DNA of 5,142 bases from contig JAGWUW010000211.1 of assembly GCA_028868235.1 (NCBI GenBank), positions 1 through 5,142 of the forward strand. The letters run 5' to 3'. Below the pieces are notes generated by a model. That model saw nothing but the letters and a program-made list of their open reading frames with translations. It ran no database searches and was not told the DNA's origin. Below, piece after piece: positions 1 to 4,889 of the stretch; the stretch's first letter is position 1; every line of letters begins with the position of its first letter. Source of the stretch: Betaproteobacteria bacterium. GTDB lineage: Bacteria > Pseudomonadota > Gammaproteobacteria > Burkholderiales > Rhodocyclaceae. A program made the position numbers and the translations under genes.

Positions 1-402
1 GAACACCTCCCAGAAGCGTTGCTCTCGCAAACTTTCCTCCGGGTCTCCCCAGTGATTGGGGCGCGTGTCTGGCCTCCAGTGCTCGTTTTCCTTGAACAAT
101 TTTTCGAAGGCCTCGTCCAGATTCGCTTCATCACCGGCGATTGCTGACGCGTTCGTTGTTCTGGATTGCAGGCGAATCTGATCGACGATCTTGTTTTTCA
201 GGATCGCAAATATCCATGTCCGGAGTGCCGAGCGACCGGCAAATTGGCGTCCACAGCTTAACGCAGCAACCAAGGCTTCCTGAACGACATCTTCAGCAAG
301 CGTTTCGTCGCGTAGCTGCAGAGTGGCGAAACGAATCATGTCATGACGAATGGGGGCCAACGAGATATCGTCGAACTGAACATTTTCGCCTGTTTCGGTC
401 AT
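1..402 (-). CDS. ECF-type RNA polymerase sigma factor, N-terminal part (C-terminus beyond the left edge)
   Basis: Reading from the ATG at 402 gives 134 codons open to the left edge, so the gene is incomplete. Region 2 is clear: LAEDVVQEALVAAL (residues 35-48) is the core-RNAP-binding region 2.2, and FAGRSALRTWIFAILKNKIVDQIR (54-77, split here as FAGRSALRTWIF and AILKNKIVDQIR) covers 2.3/2.4, which melts and reads the -10 element. A linker follows with a tryptophan-rich stretch, HWRPDTRPNHWGDPEESL (108-125), before REQRFWEVF, where region 4 should begin; the -35-reading helix-turn-helix is outside the window. This linker resembles the family once catalogued as TIGR02943, a recollection rather than a search result. 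The start overlaps the nrtS stop in ATGA, and GAGG (410-413) lies 7 bases upstream. ECF factors usually have an anti-sigma partner next to them; it may lie just beyond the left edge. The regulon cannot be told from here. Confidence 0.9.
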   Translation of the reverse strand, partial: MTETGENVQFDDISLAPIRHDMIRFATLQLRDETLAEDVVQEALVAALSCGRQFAGRSALRTWIFAILKNKIVDQIRLQSRTTNASAIAGDEANLDEAFEKLFKENEHWRPDTRPNHWGDPEESLREQRFWEVF

Positions 403-647
403 TGCTTTGCCTCTATGGGGTTTCGATGATTGCGCATCTGGTTGCGAGCGGCGCTGTAGCTGGAAACGCAATATGGAACCAGATAATTGAGTCCGACGTG
501 GAACCAGGAGGGGGAGAGTCCATCCATCATCCTTCCTCCCTGGTTGATGACGTTGAGAATAGTTCCGACTACCAAGGCCACCCTGATTGCCGCAGAAACG
601 ATGGAGCGTTCGCAGGCTGTCGCCAAAAGTTTTTGCATCGTTCGCAT
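399..647 (-). CDS. nrtS: NrtS-type small nitrate/nitrite transporter
   Basis: An 82-residue inner-membrane protein with two predicted hydrophobic helices, about residues 17-35 and 49-67. The segments RVALVVGTILNVINQGG (22-38) and NYLVPYCVSSYSAARN (54-69) match my memory of the NrtS family, small proteins first characterised in cyanobacteria as transporting both nitrate and nitrite. The length is normal for the family. The charge pattern (basic N-terminus and basic tail) is compatible with both ends being cytoplasmic. The start at 647 lies 9 bases after the HD-GYP stop and has no good Shine-Dalgarno; a second ATG at 636-638 is possible and would remove three residues. Weak initiation signals suggest that translation depends on ribosomes finishing the preceding gene. 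The stop overlaps the sigma-factor start (ATGA). The family call rests on recognised motifs, not on a search; the transported ion is inferred from the family. Confidence 0.8.
   Translation of the reverse strand: MRTMQKLLATACERSIVSAAIRVALVVGTILNVINQGGRMMDGLSPSWFHVGLNYLVPYCVSSYSAARNQMRNHRNPIEAKQ
410..413 (-). promoter_or_regulatory. Ribosome binding site of the ECF sigma factor gene
   Basis: GAGG on the minus strand, 7 bases before the ATG at 400-402. It lies inside the nrtS coding sequence, so the sigma factor can be initiated independently as well as by coupling through the ATGA overlap. Confidence 0.65.
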
Positions 648-656
648 GTTTTCGTT

Positions 657-1550
657 TCAGGTCAGCAGGGCACGGGCGGATTCACGGACAAACTGCGCAA
701 TTAGCGCGGTATCCGCTGAGGGTTCCAGGTCTTGCGGTTTGCCCATGCGGCCGGTCGGACGTGTGGCAAGACGCCCATCCTCAAGCACGGTTTCGTACTC
801 GCCGCTGCAGCTACGGCAATACAAATGCTCACCTGCTTGCTGTTCGCGCTTCAGCACCAGTGTCGGGCCGCACATCATGCATTCGTGTAAAGGGATGCCT
901 TCGTCGCTATGGCCTACGACATGATCCAGCTTGCCTTGGCGTCCGAGTTCCAGGAAGTGGGCACCGAACGTCCGGTCAAATTGTCGGCCGAGATTTTCCT
1001 CGATGATGTCGAGGGCCTTGTCTATCGGCATCCCCCGCCGATAGGGACGGGTACTGGTCATCGCGTCGAAAGCATCGCAAATGCCGACGATGCGCGCATC
1101 GAGGGGAATAGCCTCGGCCAGAAGTCCCCTCGGATAACCCCGGCCATCCGGTGTTTCGTGATGGGCGCGCACCGCAGACTCCGCCAGCCTGGCCAAAGGG
1201 TGGCCGGCGAGCATGCGCCAGCCGACTTCCGGGTGGGTCTTGATGACTTCATATTCCTCATCGGTCAGGCGATCCTTCTTGGTCAGAATCTGGTCGGGCA
1301 CGCCGACCTTGCCGAGGTCATGAAGAAAACCACCGATGCTGATTCGCGCCACGTCGTTTTCGGGCAGACCGCTGTCTTCGGCCAGCAGGCGGGAAAATCG
1401 GGAAACCCGCCAGAGATGGCCGCCCGTGTACGGATCCCGTGCCTCGACCATCCAGGCCATGACGAGCAGGCTGCTGAGCAAACCTTCCTGCAAATGTGCG
1501 TTGTTTTCCTGGCTACCGAACAGTTGCCCGATTTCCTTAAGCAGTCCCAT
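657..1550 (-). CDS. HD-GYP domain cyclic-di-GMP phosphodiesterase with C-terminal zinc-ribbon-like tail
   Basis: A 297-residue cytoplasmic protein with no receiver or PAS domain and no membrane segment. The HD-GYP domain spans about residues 25-205 and appears intact: H45 in TGGHLWRVS, the HD pair H77-D78 followed by K81 in FLHDLGKVGVPD, H106 in KTHPEVG, H130-H131 in HHETPDGRGYP with the GYP triad at 138-140, and D159 in CDAFDAMTSTRPYR. These are the metal ligands and c-di-GMP-contacting motifs of active family members, which hydrolyse c-di-GMP to pGpG and/or GMP. After the domain come two cysteine pairs, CMMC (224-227) and CRSC (245-248), spaced like a zinc ribbon. The start has GGGAG (1557-1561) 6 bases upstream and overlaps the end of the preceding oxidoreductase gene by 14 bases. 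What signal it senses is unknown; the zinc-ribbon tail is the only candidate sensor or docking element in the chain. Confidence 0.92.
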   Translation of the reverse strand: MGLLKEIGQLFGSQENNAHLQEGLLSSLLVMAWMVEARDPYTGGHLWRVSRFSRLLAEDSGLPENDVARISIGGFLHDLGKVGVPDQILTKKDRLTDEEYEVIKTHPEVGWRMLAGHPLARLAESAVRAHHETPDGRGYPRGLLAEAIPLDARIVGICDAFDAMTSTRPYRRGMPIDKALDIIEENLGRQFDRTFGAHFLELGRQGKLDHVVGHSDEGIPLHECMMCGPTLVLKREQQAGEHLYCRSCSGEYETVLEDGRLATRPTGRMGKPQDLEPSADTALIAQFVRESARALLT

Positions 1551-2679
1551 GGCGTTCTCCCTGTGCCGACGATGGCATACCTTGATACTGCCTCATGAAG
1601 CGGCGATCGATCCAGTCTTTCCAGCGCCATACCCAGTGTCCGCGAGCAGCGATGCCGTTCCATGACATGATTGCCGCCTTGGGGCCGGTGGCGAGCAGGT
1701 AAAGACTCCGTCGCTGTGGCGAGTAAGCTTCCAGGGGCTGTCCGTGCAAATGTCGATACAGGTTGTGGGTCAGCACGGGGCCGGCTCGCACCGCATAGAC
1801 GCCCGATTTCGAGTGGGGTTGATCAATCCGGCTGGCGATGTCGCCGCCGGCAAAGACCTCGCCATGCGAAAGGCTTTGCTGTCCTTCGCCCACGGCAACA
1901 AATCCATCGCCAGCCAAGGACAGTCCGGATTCCTGCAACCAGGCCGGCGGCCTGACCCCGGTCGCGGACAGGAAGGCATCCACTGGCAAGACTGACCCGT
2001 CGGCCAGGATCAGCCCCTCGGGTGCCCCAGCGGCGCGCGTCTCGATCAACGCGATGCCATGGTCGACCAGGCAGGCCGCTACCGTTTGGCGAATCCGGCG
2101 ACCGTGCCCCGGTAAAAGCTCGTTGCCGACCAGCAGCGAGACCGTCACCTGTCGTTCCCCGATTTCATTGAGCAGTCGATGGCGGGCAGCCAAGGCCAGT
2201 TCCACGCCGGCTGCGCCGCCACCGACCACCGCGAGCCGACAGGCACCCTGGCGACGGGCCTTGTCAAGCAGCCTTTCCCAACTCACCACAAACTGCTCCA
2301 GAGGGCGGACAGGAATGTGGGTGGCCCCTGAGGCGGCAAGACAGGAGGTGTCGATCGTGGCGCCTGTATCCAGCGACAGCGCATCATATTCGAAGGTCGT
2401 ACCCGTGCTCGTCCGGATTTTTCGCTCGTCGGCACTGACAGCCACCACGGCCGCTTGATGCAGGGTGACCCCGGCTGCCGCCGCCAGCGGCTCGATGGCT
2501 GCCGCACACTGTTCAAGCGAGTAATGCCCCGCCATCCACCCCGGCAGCATGCCCGAGTAGATTTGCCGGGTGTAAGGGGTTACCAGGATGACCTCGACGT
2601 CACGCCAGCGTTGGCTAACCAGAGATTTCATCAGATGGAGATGGGCATGGCCCCCACCGGCCAGAACGAGGCGTTTCAT
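1537..2679 (-). CDS. FAD/NAD(P)-dependent oxidoreductase of the SelD-N-terminal-domain type (TIGR03169-like)
   Basis: A 380-residue two-dinucleotide-fold flavoprotein. The FAD-binding motif is right at the N-terminus, RLVLAGGGHAHLHLMK (3-18); the NAD(P)-binding motif is LAVVGGGAAGVELALA (149-164); the second FAD motif is EVFAGGDIA (274-282). The ending RSLYLLATGPKAAIMSW (324-340) and GHWVWRWKDWIDRRFMRQY (347-365) is characteristic of the family that is often fused to selenophosphate synthase SelD; here it stands alone. GGGHAH replaces the usual GxGxxG, as is typical of that group. No CxxC or CxxxxC redox disulfide is seen, so it resembles NDH-2-like reductases rather than thioredoxin reductases. 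The frame is open up to 2769, but the ATG at 2677-2679 is chosen: it gives the family N-terminus, has GAGG 7 bases upstream, and overlaps the previous stop as ATGA. The substrate is unknown; a role in selenium or arsenic chemistry is inferred only from relatives and neighbours. Confidence 0.88.
   Translation of the reverse strand: MKRLVLAGGGHAHLHLMKSLVSQRWRDVEVILVTPYTRQIYSGMLPGWMAGHYSLEQCAAAIEPLAAAAGVTLHQAAVVAVSADERKIRTSTGTTFEYDALSLDTGATIDTSCLAASGATHIPVRPLEQFVVSWERLLDKARRQGACRLAVVGGGAAGVELALAARHRLLNEIGERQVTVSLLVGNELLPGHGRRIRQTVAACLVDHGIALIETRAAGAPEGLILADGSVLPVDAFLSATGVRPPAWLQESGLSLAGDGFVAVGEGQQSLSHGEVFAGGDIASRIDQPHSKSGVYAVRAGPVLTHNLYRHLHGQPLEAYSPQRRSLYLLATGPKAAIMSWNGIAARGHWVWRWKDWIDRRFMRQYQGMPSSAQGERHGTA
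1557..1561 (-). promoter_or_regulatory. Ribosome binding site of the HD-GYP gene
   Basis: GGGAG on the minus strand, 6 bases before the ATG at 1548-1550. It lies within the end of the upstream oxidoreductase gene and supports the start that gives a 14-base overlap. Confidence 0.7.
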
Positions 2680-3344
2680 ACCGCGACCTCGTGACCTGCA
2701 ACGAAGGTGCGCGCCTCCGGGTGAAGTCCGCACAGGCGCTCGAAATCCTCGGGCAGATCGATATCCCATAGTGCAGGCAGTTCGGCGACCGACAATCCTA
2801 AATCAGCAAAGCGTTGCCTCGTTTCTGCGATGACGCTAGGCGTGCTCCACGCGATGTCCCGGAACACTTCTTGATGACAATCACGCATGCCGAGCAACAC
2901 ATAGCCTCCGTCTTCTGCCGGAACCACGACGGCATCGTGCGTTGCCAAGGAAAGGGCAGCCGTTCTCAGTGTCGACGGACTAAGAAGGGCACAATCGGTT
3001 CCGATGACCAGCGTCCCTGCCGGAGTAAGTTCATGCTGGACTGCCGTCATCATTCGGTCACCGAGATCACCCGTGGGCTGTTGATGCAGCGTCACGGCGC
3101 CATAAGCTCGGCATGTCGAGAAGTCAGGATGGCGGACGTCGGGCGCGCACCACAGCCTGACGGGTCCGGTATCGGCGATGACCGCCGTGGCAACCGTCCG
3201 CTGCAGCAACCAGCGCTGTAACAAGGCCGACCCTTCGGCCCCCAGGCGGGGAATCAGGCGGGTCTTTGCCAGACCCGGGATCGGGGCTTTGGCCATGATG
3301 GCGATGCCGACACGCTTTTCGAGCAATTCATTCCGATACGGCAT
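2676..3344 (-). CDS. DUF2064/TIGR04282 transferase (arsenosugar-associated glycosyltransferase or nucleotidyltransferase)
   Basis: A 222-residue GT-A-fold protein. Signature segments are GIAIMAKAPIPGLAKTRLIP (13-32), GDLGDRM (92-98), VIGTDCALLSP (113-123; the TD pair is the likely metal/nucleotide site), VPAEDGGYVLLGM (141-153), WSTP (166-169) and WDIDLPEDF (193-201). These define the family first named rSAM/selenodomain-associated transferase 1 and now annotated as arsenosugar biosynthesis glycosyltransferase. The N-terminal KAPxPGxxKTRLxPxLG pattern resembles the phosphate-gripping loop of nucleotide-sugar pyrophosphorylases and CofC/MobA-type enzymes, so an NTP-transferase activity is as plausible as glycosyl transfer. 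The frame is open to 3437, but the ATG at 3342-3344 is preferred because GGGAG lies 7 bases upstream; the ATG at 3348-3350 sits almost on that site. It overlaps the previous gene by 17 bases and the next by 4. Length is normal for the family. Confidence 0.9.
   Translation of the reverse strand: MPYRNELLEKRVGIAIMAKAPIPGLAKTRLIPRLGAEGSALLQRWLLQRTVATAVIADTGPVRLWCAPDVRHPDFSTCRAYGAVTLHQQPTGDLGDRMMTAVQHELTPAGTLVIGTDCALLSPSTLRTAALSLATHDAVVVPAEDGGYVLLGMRDCHQEVFRDIAWSTPSVIAETRQRFADLGLSVAELPALWDIDLPEDFERLCGLHPEARTFVAGHEVAV
2687..2690 (-). promoter_or_regulatory. Ribosome binding site deciding the oxidoreductase start
   Basis: GAGG on the minus strand, 7 bases before the ATG at 2677-2679. Together with the FAD motif beginning directly after that ATG, it rules out the in-frame start 90 bases further upstream at 2769. 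Confidence 0.7.
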
Positions 3345-4035
3345 AACCATACTCCCGGGCCAGACAAATCGGATCTGCCCCAAAATGGAAACGCAGGCGT
3401 AGCCACCACATCTTGATGATGGTTTGCCAGAGCCCATGCTTTTCCCAACGTCGGCCTGAGGTTACAACCCGCTGCCGCAAGCAGGCTGGCTTGACCAAAC
3501 TGCACAGTGTTTCGGACAGAGTAATGTCTTCCATCAGTGGAATCCCGGGAAATCCCCCCACACGGGTGAACAACTCACGGGTTACGAAAATTGCCTGGTC
3601 GCCAGTAGCAATACCGGTCAGCCGCGAACGCCAGTTCATCATGGTGGCCACCATGGAGAGGCCGGCAAGGCTCCCTGCGATCACCACATCGAATCTTCCC
3701 CAGGAGGCCCCGCTGCCTACAGCATTCCTGATCGCTTGCGCCGCATCATCGGGCAGACGGGTATCGGCGTGCAGGAAAAGAAATATCTTTCCCGTCGCCA
3801 GCGCTGCTCCTGCGTTCATTTGCCGTCCGCGCCCCGGCCTTGCCTGAATGACCGCGTCAGCCCAAGCAGTTGCCAGACTCACCGTATCATCCCGGCTGCC
3901 GCCGTCGACCACGATGATCTCGGCGATGCCCTCGTGGCGCAGGCTTTGCAACGGGCGCAATGCATCCACAATGCCATCGGCCTCATTGATGACCGGCAGG
4001 ATGATGGAAATGCTTGGTATGAGCAGGTAGGTCAT
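3328..4035 (-). CDS. Family-2 glycosyltransferase, TIGR04283 type (arsenosugar-associated)
   Basis: A 235-residue GT2 enzyme. SISIILPVINEADGI (8-22) is the first nucleotide-binding strand, EIIVVDGGSRDDT (39-51) the second with the DGGS/D motif, RGRQMNAGAALATG (69-82) follows, and FLHADTRLP (87-95) supplies the metal-binding DXD-like site. GDQAIFV (145-151), MEDITLSE (168-175; likely catalytic acid) and SGRRWEKHG (194-202) complete the core. This order, especially the RGRQMN and SGRRWE segments, identifies the family first called rSAM/selenodomain-associated transferase 2 and now linked to arsenosugar biosynthesis. The only hydrophobic stretch near the C-terminus is short, so a peripheral membrane position is possible. 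The frame stays open to 4563 inside the neighbouring gene, but the domain begins directly after the ATG at 4033-4035, which overlaps the previous stop as ATGA. There is no clear ribosome binding site, so translational coupling is likely. Donor and acceptor are not shown by the sequence. Confidence 0.9.
   Translation of the reverse strand: MTYLLIPSISIILPVINEADGIVDALRPLQSLRHEGIAEIIVVDGGSRDDTVSLATAWADAVIQARPGRGRQMNAGAALATGKIFLFLHADTRLPDDAAQAIRNAVGSGASWGRFDVVIAGSLAGLSMVATMMNWRSRLTGIATGDQAIFVTRELFTRVGGFPGIPLMEDITLSETLCSLVKPACLRQRVVTSGRRWEKHGLWQTIIKMWWLRLRFHFGADPICLAREYGYAVSE
3352..3356 (-). promoter_or_regulatory. Ribosome binding site deciding the DUF2064 transferase start
   Basis: GGGAG on the minus strand, 7 bases before the ATG at 3342-3344. 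The alternative ATG at 3348-3350 would be only one base away from it, so the downstream ATG is the better start. The site is inside the last codons of the preceding glycosyltransferase gene. Confidence 0.7.
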
Positions 4036-4877
4036 CGCCGTAAGACAGCCATCCAGTCCCGAGACGATGGCGGCCAGGCCGCTTCCGGCGTCAGGATGGC
4101 CACAGAAAGTGCAGAACGGATTTCGGCTTCCGCTTCCGGCCGGGGCTGTTCGACGCAATCGGCCAGTACGGCGATCGCCCTGTCCAGGCTCTGCTGGTAA
4201 AGCGCGAATATTTCCGTGGCCCTGACATGCTGCGCGGGATCCTCCATCCAGCAATCGTAATCCGTGACGATACCTAGGGAGGCATAGCAAAGCTGGGCTT
4301 CGCGGGCGAGAAAAGCTTCCGGGACGTTGGTCATGCCGACGACCTGACAGCCAGCCTGTTGCAGAAAACGGCTTTCGGCGCGGGTGCCGAGCCTCGGGCC
4401 TTCGACACAGGCGTAGGTGACGTGCCGATGACACCTGATCTGCTGGCGGCTTGCCGCATCGGCCAGCCATCGTGCCAGATTGGCCGAAACCGGTTGCGCC
4501 GTTGAGACATGTGCCGCGATGCCATCCCCGAAAAAACTGGCAACGCGTAGGCCGCGCGTCCAATCGAAATACTGTTCCGGCAAAACCAGGTCACCCGGCG
4601 CAATTTTCTCCGCCAGGCTACCTACGGCGGAAATACCGATGACCTGGGTAGCTCCTGCGTGCTTCAGCGCCAAGATATTGGCCCGGTAATTGATCTCGTG
4701 AGGTAATAGCCGATGTCCATGTCCGTGTCTCGCCAGGAAGAGAACATCATGGCCCCCCCAGCGGCCGCGCACGACCGGAGCAGAGGGCGTACCAAATGGT
4801 GTTTCGATGTGAATCTCATCACGGGTTTCGATGGCCTCAAGCCCGTAGATTCCCGTCCCGCCCATAATTGCCAGCAT
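4032..4877 (-). CDS. mtnP: 5'-methylthioadenosine phosphorylase-family enzyme
   Basis: A 281-residue nucleoside phosphorylase of the trimeric MTAP/PNP (NP-II) family. Known family chemistry is phosphorolysis of 5'-methylthioadenosine to adenine and methylthioribose 1-phosphate. Catalytic landmarks line up with human MTAP as I recall it: T8 in GGTGIYGL, R50-H51 in ARHGHGHRLLPHEINYRAN (49-67), SAVGS (83-87), CVEGPRLGTRAES (157-169), M182-T183 in GMTNVPEA, and D206/D208 in TDYDCW. That aspartate pair is typical of enzymes preferring 6-amino purines (adenine), unlike the asparagine of 6-oxopurine phosphorylases. Length equals that of full-size MTAPs. The start at 4877 is set by the family N-terminus, with AAAGGG 8 bases upstream overlapping the previous stop codon. 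The plain reading is methionine salvage, but the following genes are arsenosugar-type transferases, so a related 5'-modified adenosine could be the substrate. Methylthioinosine phosphorylase is a less likely alternative. Confidence 0.9.
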   Translation of the reverse strand: MLAIMGGTGIYGLEAIETRDEIHIETPFGTPSAPVVRGRWGGHDVLFLARHGHGHRLLPHEINYRANILALKHAGATQVIGISAVGSLAEKIAPGDLVLPEQYFDWTRGLRVASFFGDGIAAHVSTAQPVSANLARWLADAASRQQIRCHRHVTYACVEGPRLGTRAESRFLQQAGCQVVGMTNVPEAFLAREAQLCYASLGIVTDYDCWMEDPAQHVRATEIFALYQQSLDRAIAVLADCVEQPRPEAEAEIRSALSVAILTPEAAWPPSSRDWMAVLRR

Positions 4878-4889
4878 CTTGCCCGCCCT

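Noticed and set aside
399..660. Possible promoter or terminator between the HD-GYP gene and the sigma factor
   Set aside because: The only non-coding bases are 648-656, too few for either, and no convincing hairpin with a T-run was seen.
141..704. Plus-strand open frame of 187 codons
   Set aside because: It runs antisense across the sigma-factor and nrtS genes, has no recognisable motif, and its composition is that of a GC-rich shadow frame.
909..1598. Plus-strand open frame of 229 codons
   Set aside because: It lies opposite the intact HD-GYP domain, whose catalytic motifs are in the minus-strand frame; no domain is seen on the plus strand.
1838..2458. Plus-strand open frame of 206 codons rich in Ser, Pro and Ala
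   Set aside because: Low-complexity composition typical of antisense to a GC-rich gene; it is fully inside the flavoprotein gene.
2680..2769. In-frame 30-residue extension of the flavoprotein
   Set aside because: It is Arg-rich and motif-free, and the family starts immediately before the GGGHAH motif; the ATG at 2679 has a good ribosome binding site.
3345..3437. In-frame 31-residue extension of the DUF2064 protein
   Set aside because: It is antiparallel in reading to nothing useful, overlaps the GT2 C-terminus in another frame, and the GGGAG site points to the ATG at 3344.
4036..4563. In-frame extension of the GT2 gene by 176 codons, suggesting a fusion protein
   Set aside because: The extension overlaps the phosphorylase on the same strand in another frame, carries no domain, and the GT2 fold begins directly after the ATG at 4035 with an ATGA overlap.
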